64,000 bases of DNA from Dyadobacter sp. CECT 9275 (GCF_907164905.1 NZ_CAJRAF010000002.1:3551001-3615000); one strand, 5' to 3'; positions 1-10,650 are shown, counted from the first letter of the stretch. Numbers and translations: made by a program. Notes: a model not told the origin generated them from the sequence alone.

Positions 1-279
1 ATGGATTTTTTCTACAAATGACTCCGTCACCGCTTTTCTGTGCCCTACCAGGGATATCTGCACAAAAGTACTTACGCCCAGGCCAACCTTTTCGGGTTCC
101 AGCTGTGCATGATAACTTTTGATGATACCTGATTGTTCCAGTTTTTTAACGCGTTCCAGCGTAGGCGCCGGGGAAAGTCCTATTTCCTTTGATAACTGTG
201 CGTTGGTGATTTTGGCATTGGTTTGAAGAATTTCCAGGACTTTTCTGTCGATCTGGTCTAACTTTATTATGGCAGACAT
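1..279 (-). CDS. Lrp/AsnC family transcriptional regulator (partial, runs off the left edge)
   Basis: The minus-strand frame opens at an ATG (277-279) and stays open for 93 codons to the window edge, so the C-terminus is missing. The N-terminus (MSAIIKLDQIDRKVLEIL) followed by NAKITNAQLSKEIGLSP and TLERVKKLEQSGII is the classic Lrp/AsnC winged helix-turn-helix. The segment after about residue 58 (YHAQLEPEKVGLG, then FVQISL) is the start of the RAM/AsnC ligand-binding domain. Members of this family are small dimeric or octameric regulators that respond to amino acids. The target and effector cannot be read from this fragment. Confidence 0.93.
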   Translation of the reverse strand, partial: MSAIIKLDQIDRKVLEILQTNAKITNAQLSKEIGLSPAPTLERVKKLEQSGIIKSYHAQLEPEKVGLGVSTFVQISLVGHRKAVTESFVEKIH

Positions 280-468
280 TTTTCTATGACTATGGTTTTT
301 GTATATGCCCTACTTCTTAAAGGCGCTGCAAAGCTATTAGTTTTCCCGAAGATTCTTGTAATTATATACTGGAAATTTGTTGAATGAAAGAATTTTCGTA
401 GGCAAAATCGAAAAACGCTGTCAAAAAGTTAGGTTTGAGCGCATTATACATTCAAAAATACCGTTTGG

Positions 469-1410
469 TTATACCGCATATGTCTCAATTTTTTGCAGAA
501 AATCCTGGTAGGTCATCCTGATTCCCTCTTCCAGCTCTATACTGTGTTTCCAGCCCAAAGCGTGAAGTTTGCTTACATCCATCAACTTCCGTGGGGTACC
601 ATCTGGCTTGTCAGTATTCCAGTGAATTGCACCCTCATAACCAACAATTTTTTGAATTAGCTCTGCCAGCTCCTTAATGGTCACATCACTTCCCACGCCG
701 ATGTTCAGAAAACCCGCCTCGCTATAATTCTGCATCAGAAAGTAACAGGCGGCAGCAAGGTCGTCGGCATGTAAAAACTCGCGCAGGGGAGAGCCCGTTC
801 CCCACAGTTCCACCACTGGTTTGTTTTCTTCTTTTGCTTCATGAAACTTGCGGATCATTGCCGGCAGCACGTGTGACTTGTTGAGGTCATAGTTGTCGTT
901 GGGGCCATAGAGGTTGGTAGGCATCACCGAAATAAAATCACAGCCATACTGACTGCGGTATGCTTCGCACATTTTTATCCCGGCAATTTTGGCAATGGCA
1001 TAAGGCTCGTTGGTTGGTTCCAGCACACCGGTTAACAGGGAATCCTCATTGAGAGGCTGCGGAGCCAGTTTGGGATAAATACAGGACGAACCCAGGAACA
1101 TCAGTTTTTTGACGCCGTTCCGGTACGCACTGTCTATGATGTTGTTTTGTATCTGCAGGTTGTCATAAAGAAATTCGGCCCGGTAAATATTATTGGCCAT
1201 AATACCTCCCACCTTGGCTGCGGCCAGAAAAACAAACTCAGGCTTTTCAGCATCAAAAAATGTCCTCACAGATGCCTGATCCCGCAAGTCAAGTTCGGAA
1301 GACGTACGAACCACAAAATTGGTAAATCCCTCAGACTTCAGTTTTCTGAGAATTGCCGAACCAACCATTCCCCGGTGGCCGGCAATATAAATTTTAGCGT
1401 TTTTTTCCAA
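469..1410 (-). CDS. fcl: GDP-L-fucose synthase (GDP-4-keto-6-deoxy-mannose epimerase/reductase)
   Basis: Extended SDR enzyme that makes GDP-L-fucose from GDP-4-keto-6-deoxy-D-mannose with NADPH, for cell-surface polysaccharide. The Rossmann motif GHRGMVG is at residues 11-17, and the catalytic set is Ser108/109, Cys110, Tyr137 and Lys141 (YAIAK). The E. coli enzyme, as recalled, has Ser107, Cys109, Tyr136 and Lys140, a constant one-residue offset. That favours the TTG at 1408-1410 as start (313 aa, normal length). The frame stays open to another TTG at 1497, but that would overlap the divergent upstream gene and add 29 atypical residues. The usual partner gmd is not in the window. Confidence 0.92.
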   Translation of the reverse strand: MEKNAKIYIAGHRGMVGSAILRKLKSEGFTNFVVRTSSELDLRDQASVRTFFDAEKPEFVFLAAAKVGGIMANNIYRAEFLYDNLQIQNNIIDSAYRNGVKKLMFLGSSCIYPKLAPQPLNEDSLLTGVLEPTNEPYAIAKIAGIKMCEAYRSQYGCDFISVMPTNLYGPNDNYDLNKSHVLPAMIRKFHEAKEENKPVVELWGTGSPLREFLHADDLAAACYFLMQNYSEAGFLNIGVGSDVTIKELAELIQKIVGYEGAIHWNTDKPDGTPRKLMDVSKLHALGWKHSIELEEGIRMTYQDFLQKIETYAV

Positions 1411-1502
1411 TGTGTTAGTTAAATTTGTACTGAAAATCAATATAAAGGAGATCAAACCGTTACAAAGGTAACAATCTTCATTTGAAGAAAAATTCAATAC
1501 AC

Positions 1503-2522
1503 ATGCAAAGAATATTAAGGATCGGGTGTTTGATCCTGGTTAGCTTCGCGGGCAAAAGTGTTGCTCAGACAGACAAATCCAAAACTTCCGACCCCTCCTG
1601 GTTACCTAAGGAAACCGTTAAAACAGATACTTCCAAAGGAAAGCACAGCAACGATCTGAAATCATTTATTTCAGGGCTGGATCCGGTTGTCAACGCCTCT
1701 GTACCAGGTGCGGGCAATAAGTCGTCGTCGTTATCCACCTTGCTGGGAGAAACCATTCCTGACCTGGGCCTGCGCGTAAAAGAATATAAGGGCCAGAAAG
1801 CAGACCGCAAACGGAAAAAAGAAAAGGCAAGGCTGGCCAAGGTACAGTACGAAGGTATCCCTATGCAGGCCATGTCCATAAAATACGGAAGCGGAGAGAA
1901 GGCAACCATCGAAATTTTTCATGTCCTGAAGGAATACAAGCCCATCAACCCCTACGTACTGGCCACGAACATCAGGTGGTATGATAAAAAATCCAGGCGT
2001 TTAAGCTCCTCCCTGATCAAGGACAAAGAACAGGCGCTTCCACTGCACGGCTCCTACAAGAAATTTTCCGGTGAAAATCTGATCGAAGAAGGATACTATT
2101 ACATGGGTGTGAGACATGCGCGCTGGTTGAAATATGATGCCAAATATAACCTCATCGACAAATCCTACTGGGGGAAGGGCTTTCCTGCCGAGTCTCGCAT
2201 CACTTACTATGACTCCACCCATACCCAGATCAAAGAAGTACTTCCTGTTAGTTACGGAAAAGTGGAGGGAGAATTCCTTCAGTTCTACAAGGAAGGACAG
2301 CTGATGGCCAGCGGGAAATATCAGAATGGTGAAAAAGTAGGCCGCTGGATCGAATATTACCAGTTCAGAAGGCAACGCAAAAAAGAGATTCAGTACCGCA
2401 AAACCTTCTGGGACGAGGGATTTGAACCCTTCATTTTAAGAGAATGGGATGAGAAGGGAAAACTCTTTTACGACTCTTCCAAAGATCCGCGGGCCTCTGT
2501 TGAAGAAGAGACGGAAAATTAA
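1503..2522 (+). CDS. Secreted MORN/YwqK-like repeat protein of unknown function
   Basis: About 339 aa from the ATG at 1503; an in-frame TTG at 1482 would add seven residues. The N-terminus ([17 protein letters not shown]) is a signal peptide. Residues ~85-115 are strongly basic and charged. The C-terminal half contains toxin-antitoxin YwqK/MORN-type repeats of the form G-x-Y-x-x-G-x-K-x-G-x-W, for example [14 protein letters not shown] and an earlier degenerate copy ending [11 protein letters not shown]. Such proteins are common as exported proteins in Bacteroidota and are usually unassigned. It diverges from fcl with about 90 bp between them. No specific function can be given. Confidence 0.75.
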   Translation: MQRILRIGCLILVSFAGKSVAQTDKSKTSDPSWLPKETVKTDTSKGKHSNDLKSFISGLDPVVNASVPGAGNKSSSLSTLLGETIPDLGLRVKEYKGQKADRKRKKEKARLAKVQYEGIPMQAMSIKYGSGEKATIEIFHVLKEYKPINPYVLATNIRWYDKKSRRLSSSLIKDKEQALPLHGSYKKFSGENLIEEGYYYMGVRHARWLKYDAKYNLIDKSYWGKGFPAESRITYYDSTHTQIKEVLPVSYGKVEGEFLQFYKEGQLMASGKYQNGEKVGRWIEYYQFRRQRKKEIQYRKTFWDEGFEPFILREWDEKGKLFYDSSKDPRASVEEETEN

Positions 2523-2603
2523 TACTACCTGCGCCTCATGTAAATTGCCTGATGCATTGTTACTTCGCGTATTGTTTGCGTCATAGCACCTAATTTCTCG
2601 TTT

Positions 2604-4307
2604 ATGCTCCGATCCCTCCAGGCTTCGGTCAGAAATAAAAACTGGCTGGCAGTGGTTCTTTGTTTTTTACCTGTTATTATTTACATACTGGTATTTCAAT
2701 CCATAGCACTCAATGTTAATTACGTTGCCTTTGACGATATTCTGATCCTGGGCATTATCCCTGGCTTTGAAGATGCATCATGGCACGAGCGCTGGACCAG
2801 GCTCACCGAACTTTTCCCCGAGCACAGATTGGTTTTTTCACGTTCCGTCATCTTGCTGATCCACCGGCTGGCAGGCCGGGTTGACCTGGTATGGCTCATG
2901 TCAATTGCCAACATCTGCTGGATAGGCTGTATTTATATATTCTACCGGGCATTTAAAGGCTTACGCCTTTCTGTATGGTACTTTTTACCGGTGGTATGGC
3001 TTTGGTTTTCTATCCAATCCTACGAAAACATGTTTTGGGGGGTAAGTTCTCTCTGTAATTTTGGCGTGATCATGTTTGTTCTGGGGTCAATTTATGTAGC
3101 CATTTATCTCCCCGAAAAGCAGTATATCGCTTTATTACTCGCCGTTTTAGCAACATTTACTTATGGTAATGGTCTGATGGTTTTCCCGGTAATAGGTCTG
3201 GTTCAGCTTCTTACAGGCAAGAAAAGGGCCTTTGTCCTGAACATCATCATTGCTGGTGTGACAGCCGGTATTTATTTTATCAACTTCGTCCCGATCACGC
3301 AAAACCTCAACTTCAGCAACCCGGTACAAGTGAAGGAAGGCTTCCTGGGCCTTTTTGGATTCCTGGGTTCCATTGCCACCATAAAGGCCTACGGTATACC
3401 CCGGGAAATCCTGTACTTCGCATCTGGAGTGGGTATGCTCCTGGTTGTGATTGTGGCGATGCTGTACTGGAAGGAAATCGCCAGACTCTGGCAGGCCTTG
3501 TGGGGTACTCCGTCCTATACCAACAAACCGGCTCTTTTCGCTTTCTGTATTGTGCTGTTTGTCGGGATTACGGCCCTCGCACTGACCTACAAACGCATCC
3601 CTACAGACACTTACGACGGAATGTTCAAAGGCAGATACCGTATGTATTCTGTTTTGTTATGCATTGCTATATATTATGCCTTTCTGTCTCTTTCAAAACA
3701 CCAGCTCCGCAGTACCCTGGCTCCGCTGATTCTGGCTGTAACGGTGGTTCTTAACCTGCTTATCCTGCATGGTAATTTTGGGGAGGCCGTCAACAACCGC
3801 AGGGCGGCTGTAGCGCAGGAGTTTAACGCCCGTTACAATGCCGACTGGCTCGGTTTGAAAATGTTTTCCATGAATCAAAAACATTTTGAGGACATCCGGT
3901 CTTACTACAAATCTGACGATCCGCTTGCCGAAGGATGGATGCCTCGCAGCGCGTCTTTACCCTCACAAATAACTTGCAACGCCCCATATACTGTTGAAAA
4001 ACCTATAATGGTTGGAGATCATGTGACTGTGAACGCAACCATCCCGGGATTTAAGGCATCGAAAAATTTCACCGACGGTGTGTATATTATTTTAAAATCA
4101 CCTTCTCACGTATACGTATCTCCACCAAACCAGCCATCTGTGCCCATTAAAACCACCCTGCGCCGGGGGATGTATTACTCCGATCATATCTTTGCCAGTT
4201 TCCATAAAGAAACGGTTGCGCCGGGCGTTTACCAGGTATTGCTTTTAGTGAGAAGAGATGGTCGGAACGAGTTGTTCTGTACAGGACAAATTTGGACAGA
4301 AAACTGA
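2604..4307 (+). CDS. Polytopic inner-membrane protein, possible GT-C type glycosyltransferase
   Basis: A 567-aa protein with a hydrophobic N-terminal segment (LAVVLCFLPVIIYILVF), roughly ten further membrane helices up to about residue 400, and a soluble C-terminal domain of about 150 residues rich in beta-strand. The loop after helix 1 contains Asp-Asp (YVAFDDILIL), and EHRLVFSR follows before helix 2. That layout resembles oligosaccharide/dolichol-type GT-C transferases, but no family-defining motif is certain. It converges tightly with the dacB-like gene (9 bp between stops). Fucose synthase and the GT39-like gene nearby are compatible with a surface-glycan role, which is only inference. 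Confidence 0.7.
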   Translation: MLRSLQASVRNKNWLAVVLCFLPVIIYILVFQSIALNVNYVAFDDILILGIIPGFEDASWHERWTRLTELFPEHRLVFSRSVILLIHRLAGRVDLVWLMSIANICWIGCIYIFYRAFKGLRLSVWYFLPVVWLWFSIQSYENMFWGVSSLCNFGVIMFVLGSIYVAIYLPEKQYIALLLAVLATFTYGNGLMVFPVIGLVQLLTGKKRAFVLNIIIAGVTAGIYFINFVPITQNLNFSNPVQVKEGFLGLFGFLGSIATIKAYGIPREILYFASGVGMLLVVIVAMLYWKEIARLWQALWGTPSYTNKPALFAFCIVLFVGITALALTYKRIPTDTYDGMFKGRYRMYSVLLCIAIYYAFLSLSKHQLRSTLAPLILAVTVVLNLLILHGNFGEAVNNRRAAVAQEFNARYNADWLGLKMFSMNQKHFEDIRSYYKSDDPLAEGWMPRSASLPSQITCNAPYTVEKPIMVGDHVTVNATIPGFKASKNFTDGVYIILKSPSHVYVSPPNQPSVPIKTTLRRGMYYSDHIFASFHKETVAPGVYQVLLLVRRDGRNELFCTGQIWTEN

Positions 4308-4316
4308 TTATCCCAT

Positions 4317-5591
4317 CTAAAATTTATCGTGAAGACCCGTCAGGATACGTTCCACTTCCTTACGAACCTCTGCACCCGTTTTTACAAAATTATTATTCAT
4401 AAAACTGAAAACGAGTGTTTTACCTTTTTTCGTAACGAGGTACCCACTCAGATTGAAATTGTTGCTGAAGCTGCCGGTTTTGGCAAAAATAAAGGGCTCC
4501 TCTTCCTTGAAAAGATTCCGGAGCGTCCCCGAACGGCCTCCGGCCGGAAAGAGACGAAACAGTCTTTCTCTTGGTACCTTATCGTATATCTTCTGAAGCA
4601 AAGCAACGATACTCCTTGGGGTGAAAAGATTATACCGGCTCAGACCAGAGCCATCTTTCCAGACGGGTCGGTCGGGCAAATCATTTAAGTGGTTCTGAAC
4701 AGCATGGTCAATGGCTTTCTGGGTATTCAAAGGAAGTCCGTTTTTCGACGCGTACAGAAGCATCAGCTGCTCTGCCAGCATATTGTCACTGACCTGCATC
4801 ATTCTCATATAAAGTGAATCCGACGGAATACTGTAACAGGTCTGGAGTTCTATGGACAACGGAATATGGATCAGTTTTATCTCTTTTTTGAGAGTATCAC
4901 TCAGCAACCTAACCAGGAGAGAATCCGACATGTGTACCGGTACATCCTGTATTAAACCGGCAGGTACGCCCAGTTTGCTGTGATGAAATTTATTCAGGAA
5001 CTCTTCCCTTTCAATACCGGAAGCGCTGGTGTCAGGCACTAACGTTTTGTTCCAGTAGGAGGGTTGCGCCTGAAGCTTTCCCTGGCCGTTACTCGAGAAA
5101 CGTGCTATATTGCCATAAATGGGCATAGGGGAGCGTTCCGGCTGATAATAGTCGTTGTAGTCGCTCCAGGCCCAGCCTGGTCCATAGCGCTTTTCTTCAA
5201 AGTTGGCAGGCGTAAAAAATATCTCCTCCCTCCGGTTTTTCAGGAAATCGTAAACCTTGCTGTGAGGCAGGTCAGGATGCAGCAAGGAGGGGTCTCCGGT
5301 ACCTCTGATAATCAGTAATTCACCCCATTCCAGATATTCAAGCCCGGGAATGGAATCTCCCAGAGCAGTCAAACCGGCATAAAAACTGAATAGTTTGGTA
5401 TTGGATGCCGGATTGAAATATTTATGATCCTGGTAGGAGGCAATTGCTTTCTTTTCATGCAACTCACTGACAGACAGGCCGGTATGTTGCTGATTCAAAA
5501 CTGCAGAATTTTTGATTTCTCTCTTAATATAGTGTGAAACGGAACAACCCGATAAAAGCAGGGTGGCTGCTATGACGATAAGCGTGCGCAT
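4317..5591 (-). CDS. dacB: D-alanyl-D-alanine carboxypeptidase/endopeptidase, PBP4 (S13) family, lipoprotein
   Basis: A 424-aa penicillin-binding protein of the S13 family, which trims D-Ala or cleaves cross-links in periplasmic peptidoglycan. All three active-site motifs are visible: SxxK at Ser63-Lys66 (PASNTKLFS), SDN in VSDNMLAEQ, and KTG in FAKTGSFSNN near residue 371. The N-terminus ends in a lipobox (LLLSGC, Cys16), so it should be membrane-anchored, unlike soluble E. coli DacB. At 424 aa it is slightly shorter than E. coli PBP4, which suggests a reduced insert between SxxK and SDN. It converges with the upstream membrane-protein gene. Confidence 0.9.
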   Translation of the reverse strand: MRTLIVIAATLLLSGCSVSHYIKREIKNSAVLNQQHTGLSVSELHEKKAIASYQDHKYFNPASNTKLFSFYAGLTALGDSIPGLEYLEWGELLIIRGTGDPSLLHPDLPHSKVYDFLKNRREEIFFTPANFEEKRYGPGWAWSDYNDYYQPERSPMPIYGNIARFSSNGQGKLQAQPSYWNKTLVPDTSASGIEREEFLNKFHHSKLGVPAGLIQDVPVHMSDSLLVRLLSDTLKKEIKLIHIPLSIELQTCYSIPSDSLYMRMMQVSDNMLAEQLMLLYASKNGLPLNTQKAIDHAVQNHLNDLPDRPVWKDGSGLSRYNLFTPRSIVALLQKIYDKVPRERLFRLFPAGGRSGTLRNLFKEEEPFIFAKTGSFSNNFNLSGYLVTKKGKTLVFSFMNNNFVKTGAEVRKEVERILTGLHDKF

Positions 5592-5628
5592 AAACTAAAG
5601 ATAATTGTCGAAAACAAATATAGTATTT

Positions 5629-7137
5629 CTACGGCAGGGGATGAGTATCCTGCATACCGAATCCATTTTGTTTTTTAGAAAACCTCTGGCCTTTATTTTT
5701 TATAATCAAAAAGTAATTCCCTTCGAGCGGGATTTGCCTGGTATCAAGCTTGCTGAACTCGCCCAGGCAAGAAGAATCCGAAAGAGCATAACGTGCCGTG
5801 TCGATCCTCACGCTGAGGGAAAGCTGATGATAACGCTGAAAATAAGTATGAATATCAGCATTACTCATGAGCGAGGGGCATATCCCTAAGGTTGAGTTTT
5901 TGGGGACATAATGCATCATTTCCCTGATATTATTGGTCATTATGTCCGGCGCGGGGTGCCTTATTTTATTGATCATCACTCCCCAGCAAATGACAGTTGC
6001 GCTCACAATCATTAAGGTGCTGATTTTGTGGCTAAACTGCAACAGAACTTTCACCCTCCCGGCCGCCAGTCCCGCAAACATCAACGCCAGAAATGGTACA
6101 GCGGGAATCAGATAGTGATGGTACTGCTTAACACTCACCAGCATAGGCGCAATACCTGAGCATGCCACCATAAGGCAAACCAGCACCATATTTTTGGAAT
6201 CAGAAGATAACGGTGCTTTTATCCTGGCTAAAAAAGTAAACAGATATAGGGCCGCTATCCCTGCCACGTGCGGGAGAATACTTATTTTAAGCTGCGTAAG
6301 CAGGTAAAAATGTGCAGTCCAGTCATTACTTGCCCTTTCCCTTTTCTGAAGCAGAGCCTGTACAATTTGCCCGTTAAAATATTTGGAAAGAAAAACACGG
6401 GCGGGGTCATAGGTCAGCAGCAATGCCAGCGGAACCGCAAAGGAGGCCAGGAGTATCGCCGTTGCGCTGATGAAAGTGGAAAAACTTTTCCTTGGTTGAA
6501 ACAACAGATATATCCCCGAAAATGCCAGGGGATAGAGCCCCACCGGGCCCTTGGTTAAAACAGCAAGAAAAATACTGATACCCGCCAGCACCAGGAACAA
6601 ATTTCTTGTACCGAACTTGACATCCTCCGAAAGAGCTTTCAGCTGAAAATAACAGGATAACAAACAAAATACTGCCATGGTACTGTCCAGGAAATGATTG
6701 GGTATTGCATACCATACAATCAGCATGGAATACCAGCAAAGAACCGGTAACCAGGATTGCGCCCGAATATCTTTGTCCGTAAAGAATTTTTTCCAGATAG
6801 CAGCGATCAGCACCACAGAGGCTATTAGTACCAGGAGATTGTAAATATTCTCAACTGCCGTACTATCTCCTAAAACCCTGAATAACAGAGATTCCAGACC
6901 GAATTGTAATGGCGGATGTCCATGGAAAAAGCCGTCGTTGTCGTATGGCAACCAGAAGGAATCCGCAAAATAGGGCTGCCAAAAACTCCCCTTTCCGATC
7001 GCCATGTTCCTGGCAATGGAGGCATAAGCCATTCCATCCATAAACATAGTGTCGTCCAGCGACCTCGGCAGAAAAGTAATAAGGATAAAACTAATGGTGA
7101 ACGTCCATAACAAATAGGGGATACGTTTGATATCCAT
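5629..7137 (-). CDS. Glycosyltransferase family 39 (ArnT/PMT-like) membrane protein
   Basis: A 502-aa polytopic membrane protein. The first periplasmic loop carries an acidic/aromatic motif (LDDTMFMDGMAYASIARNM), followed by DGFFHGHPPLQF. Asp-Asp plus H-PP-L in the first loop is typical of PMT_2/ArnT-type GT-C enzymes, which take polyprenyl-phosphate sugars as donors. About ten further hydrophobic helices follow, then a small C-terminal domain. The acceptor (lipid A, protein or glycan) cannot be told. The start is the only ATG fitting the family, with the helix beginning at residue 7. The adjacent dacB-like gene is on the same strand, 37 bp downstream. Confidence 0.85.
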   Translation of the reverse strand: MDIKRIPYLLWTFTISFILITFLPRSLDDTMFMDGMAYASIARNMAIGKGSFWQPYFADSFWLPYDNDGFFHGHPPLQFGLESLLFRVLGDSTAVENIYNLLVLIASVVLIAAIWKKFFTDKDIRAQSWLPVLCWYSMLIVWYAIPNHFLDSTMAVFCLLSCYFQLKALSEDVKFGTRNLFLVLAGISIFLAVLTKGPVGLYPLAFSGIYLLFQPRKSFSTFISATAILLASFAVPLALLLTYDPARVFLSKYFNGQIVQALLQKRERASNDWTAHFYLLTQLKISILPHVAGIAALYLFTFLARIKAPLSSDSKNMVLVCLMVACSGIAPMLVSVKQYHHYLIPAVPFLALMFAGLAAGRVKVLLQFSHKISTLMIVSATVICWGVMINKIRHPAPDIMTNNIREMMHYVPKNSTLGICPSLMSNADIHTYFQRYHQLSLSVRIDTARYALSDSSCLGEFSKLDTRQIPLEGNYFLIIKNKGQRFSKKQNGFGMQDTHPLP

Positions 7138-7309
7138 AGAGGTACAATGCTTACAGGGATGGGAGTGAGGCTATTATCAAAGTTGAAATTATATTAAATA
7201 CTGCGGAACGTCACACCGTTTGATAGGTTTTCCCTTAAAGATATGTTTTCTTCCGATTACAAATGAAAGGATTTAACCCTTAATTTGCTTTGTCAACATC
7301 CAAACTCCT

Positions 7310-9220
7310 ATGAGTAGCCCGGAGTATATCCTTAAGCAATACTGGAATCACGACTTTTTCAGGCCGGTACAGAAAGAAGCCATACTGTCTGTGCTGGATG
7401 GAAATGATACACTTTTGCTTTTACCAACCGGAGGGGGAAAATCAGTCTGTTTTCAGGTACCGGTTTTAATGATGGAGGGGGTATGCATTGTGGTAACACC
7501 GTTGGTCGCGCTTATGAAAGATCAGGTGGAACAGCTCAAACGCCGTCATATTTCCGCCGCAGCAATCCATTCCGGGATGAACAAGCATGAAATCGATATA
7601 ACACTTGATAATTGCATTCACGGAAATACCCGCTTTTTATACGTTTCGCCGGAGCGCCTGCGTACGGACATTATGATCGAGCGCGTAAAACAAATGAACG
7701 TTTGCCTGCTGGCGGTGGACGAAGCACATTGCATTTCAGCATGGGGGTATGACTTCCGCCCGTCCTATCTGATGATCGCCGATTTCCGGCTGCTGATCCC
7801 CAAAGTACCCGTGATGGCTTTAACCGCAACCGCAACAGAGGCCGTCCGCAAGGATATTATTGACAAACTTCAGATGAAGTCCGTGCGGGTTTTTAAGCAG
7901 TCGTTTGCGCGGGCAAACCTGTCTTATTCCGTATTTGAGGAAGAAAACAAGGAACGAAAGCTGCTTCAGATTCTGAAAAATGTCCGGGGAACTTCCATCG
8001 TGTATGTAAAAACACGAAAACGGACCAAAGACCTCGCCCAGTGGCTGAGCAAACAAGGCGTAACTGCTCAGAACTACCATGCCGGGCTCACTTTCAAAGA
8101 CCGGTCGGACAGGCAGAATGCCTGGATCAAAAATCAGGTACGCGTGGTGGTGGCTACCAATGCTTTCGGGATGGGAATTGATAAGCCCGATGTTCGCAGT
8201 GTAATCCATTTTGACCTCCCCGAAAGTCTGGAAGCATATTATCAGGAAGCTGGCAGAGCAGGCCGGGATATGAAAAAAGCTTATGCCGTTGCACTGTTTA
8301 ATCAGATAGATCTGGAAGAATTGACAGCAAGTGTTGAAAGGAAATATCCGGCTACCGAATTTTTGAAACGGGTATATCAGGCATTGGCCAATTATTATAA
8401 AATTCCCACAGGAAGCGGAGAATTTGCGAGCTTTGACTTTGATATACAACAGTTTACCGGAACCTTTGGCCTACCTGTCAGTGATACACACCATGCTTTG
8501 AAACTGTTGGAAGAAGAGGGCTTTGTACAGTTAAGCGAAAATTTCAGCGACCCTTCCAAGCTGATGCTCCTGGTTGACAACCGGCAATTATACGACTTTC
8601 AGATACGTTATCCTGAGCTGGATACGTTTATCAAAGTGATTCTCAGAATATATGGCGGAGAACTTTTTTCAGAGTATGTCAGGATCTCGGAAAGTGAGCT
8701 GGCACAGATCTATTACGCACCATTGGCAGAAGTAATCAGCAAGCTGAATTTTTTGAAAGAACGTGAGATTGCGGACTATGAACCCCGCCGGGACAAACCG
8801 CAACTTACTTTTATGACACCGCGTTATGACGCAACCCTACTTCCGTTGAATATTCACGAAATAGACAAAAGAAAGGAAAGGGACAGGCAAAAGGCGCGGT
8901 CGGTAGTTCAATATGCTGCAAATGATAACCGCTGCCGCACTTTGATGCTGCTGGAGTATTTCAATGAGTTTGATGCCAGTGAATGCGGGGTCTGTGACAA
9001 CTGCCTGAAAAAGAAAAAAGAAAAAATGGCCGTGCAAGATAGCCTCTCCGAAGAAATTCTTTTATTTCTGGCCCGGAACGGACCGCAGGATCCGCGGATA
9101 CTAAGCCAAATGTTTGAGAGCATTACCGAACGGGTTTTCCTCCTGGCCCTCAGACCGTTAATTGAAAACGAGCGGATTACTTACAATGCAGAAGGAAATT
9201 TGACTTTAAACGAACGTTAG
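7310..9220 (+). CDS. recQ: ATP-dependent DNA helicase RecQ, short form without HRDC domain
   Basis: A 636-aa superfamily 2 3'-5' DNA helicase acting in recombination and fork repair. Motif I (LPTGGGKSVCFQ), motif II (VDEAHCISAWGYDFRPSY), motif III (ALTATAT) and motif VI (EAGRAGRD) are all present. The RQC zinc site is seen as Cys-Arg-Thr-Leu followed by ECGVCDNC. The protein ends about 55 residues after the zinc-binding segment with no recognisable HRDC domain, as in many Bacteroidota second RecQ copies. A TTG-started gene follows only 5 bp after the stop, so the two are probably cotranscribed. Confidence 0.96.
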   Translation: MSSPEYILKQYWNHDFFRPVQKEAILSVLDGNDTLLLLPTGGGKSVCFQVPVLMMEGVCIVVTPLVALMKDQVEQLKRRHISAAAIHSGMNKHEIDITLDNCIHGNTRFLYVSPERLRTDIMIERVKQMNVCLLAVDEAHCISAWGYDFRPSYLMIADFRLLIPKVPVMALTATATEAVRKDIIDKLQMKSVRVFKQSFARANLSYSVFEEENKERKLLQILKNVRGTSIVYVKTRKRTKDLAQWLSKQGVTAQNYHAGLTFKDRSDRQNAWIKNQVRVVVATNAFGMGIDKPDVRSVIHFDLPESLEAYYQEAGRAGRDMKKAYAVALFNQIDLEELTASVERKYPATEFLKRVYQALANYYKIPTGSGEFASFDFDIQQFTGTFGLPVSDTHHALKLLEEEGFVQLSENFSDPSKLMLLVDNRQLYDFQIRYPELDTFIKVILRIYGGELFSEYVRISESELAQIYYAPLAEVISKLNFLKEREIADYEPRRDKPQLTFMTPRYDATLLPLNIHEIDKRKERDRQKARSVVQYAANDNRCRTLMLLEYFNEFDASECGVCDNCLKKKKEKMAVQDSLSEEILLFLARNGPQDPRILSQMFESITERVFLLALRPLIENERITYNAEGNLTLNER

Positions 9221-9225
9221 CCATT

Positions 9226-10650
9226 TTGAAAAACAGAATTTATCCTTTTTCCATTCTTTTTTTACTATTCGGCTGGTCGGCCGGGGCACAGCAAATCCCT
9301 GGGCTTCAGAGCAGCAATTACGGAGGGCTGTACCGGGCCACCTACAATCCCTCGGTACTGGGAGGTTCCAAATATAAATTTCAGGTCAATATTGGCGCGT
9401 TGGGCGGTAGTATCAACTACAGGTACTTCGTATTTCTGGGCAAGAATTCCCTGTTATATCCTCTGCTTGTCCCACACTCAACGAAGGAACTTTATGGACG
9501 CTCCAGAACCATGGGGTCACTGATTGAGCAGGATCCGGTATACCTGGTGAGTGAAATCAGGTGGCCGTCGGTTATGTTTTCTCTTGGCAAATACCAGGGA
9601 CTGGCCATTCAGTTCCGTTCCAGGGGGATCGTGCAGGGGCACAACATTCCCGACCCCGTCCGCAATCTGTACTTCCGGAGGCTGGATACCGGCAGCACAC
9701 CGGCCATATCCGGCAGCTGGGGAAATTTCAATCTTGTTCAGCAAAGTTTTTCAGAAATGAGTGTATCCTACGGGGTTCAGCTGCTGGACCTCGACAACCA
9801 TAAATTGCGCGCAGGCGTGACTGCGAGGAGGGTTTTTGGAGCCCGAATATCCTATCTCAACGGTAACGCTGGTGATTTTGCCATCCGGGATAAGGCAGGT
9901 GCAGCGGAAACCAGTGAACTGGTCATAAACGATTTTGCTTATGAAAGTGGTTACAGCCAGGTACATCAGTCATTAAGTATTGGTAATTTATTCGATTCCG
10001 GACAATATGGTGCCGGCTGGGGGTATGACCTTGGTGCAACGTATGAATTCGGATCTTTCTGGGCCAATGAAAAAGAAAAATTTGATGATAACCCGCAATA
10101 CATTTTGCGACTCGCGGCCTCTTTAACTGATATTGGTTCTATACATTATAAAACTGATAAAAGCAGGGTCATGACGGGAACATCCCCGGAGACGGTCATC
10201 GGCCAGCAGCAACTTGAACAAATCAGCGATAAAGGAGCGGAAGGTTTTATGGAGATTTTACCCGCACAAAATGAAGGTGTTTTCCAAAAGAAAGTCCACC
10301 TGCCACAAGCATTTCACCTCGAAGCTGACATTCAGCTCATAAAAGGTTTCTTTTTAAACCTGGCGCAAACCAAAAGACATCTGGCCCGGAAACAGGAATT
10401 TTTGGATGTATACCAGCCGGAATCCTTTACACTGACGCCCCGGTTTGAGGATGAAGATTCGGACTTTGCGTTTCCTATCTCATTCATAAAGGGCAACAAA
10501 CGCCCCGTCATAGGAGCCATGGCGCATTTTGGTCCCGTTTTCTTGGGTTTCAGCAATCTCGGAGGGCTAATCAAGAAATCAGGAGCAAGAGGAAGTATGG
10601 TATATATTGGGGTTTCGGCCTGGAAATTGCAGCGCAAAGCCGATAAATAA
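9226..10650 (+). CDS. DUF5723-family outer-membrane beta-barrel protein
   Basis: A 474-aa protein whose start is a TTG (9226-9228) giving MKNRIYPFSILFLLFGWSAGAQ, a signal peptide with an AQ-type cleavage site. No ATG lies close enough upstream. The mature part begins with a segment on 'asparagine-proline-serine' (YRATYNPSVLGGSKYKFQVN), typical of the DUF5723/PorV-like barrels of Bacteroidota. Alternating aromatic strands follow, and the C-terminus ends in a strand-like segment (SMVYIGVSAWKLQ). It is probably an outer-membrane protein of unknown role. It follows recQ by 5 bp and converges with the next gene. Confidence 0.8.
   Translation: MKNRIYPFSILFLLFGWSAGAQQIPGLQSSNYGGLYRATYNPSVLGGSKYKFQVNIGALGGSINYRYFVFLGKNSLLYPLLVPHSTKELYGRSRTMGSLIEQDPVYLVSEIRWPSVMFSLGKYQGLAIQFRSRGIVQGHNIPDPVRNLYFRRLDTGSTPAISGSWGNFNLVQQSFSEMSVSYGVQLLDLDNHKLRAGVTARRVFGARISYLNGNAGDFAIRDKAGAAETSELVINDFAYESGYSQVHQSLSIGNLFDSGQYGAGWGYDLGATYEFGSFWANEKEKFDDNPQYILRLAASLTDIGSIHYKTDKSRVMTGTSPETVIGQQQLEQISDKGAEGFMEILPAQNEGVFQKKVHLPQAFHLEADIQLIKGFFLNLAQTKRHLARKQEFLDVYQPESFTLTPRFEDEDSDFAFPISFIKGNKRPVIGAMAHFGPVFLGFSNLGGLIKKSGARGSMVYIGVSAWKLQRKADK

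Noticed and set aside
7820..8449. 209-codon minus-strand frame inside recQ
   Set aside because: It is the mirror of the recQ helicase core; the recQ motifs on the + strand are intact.
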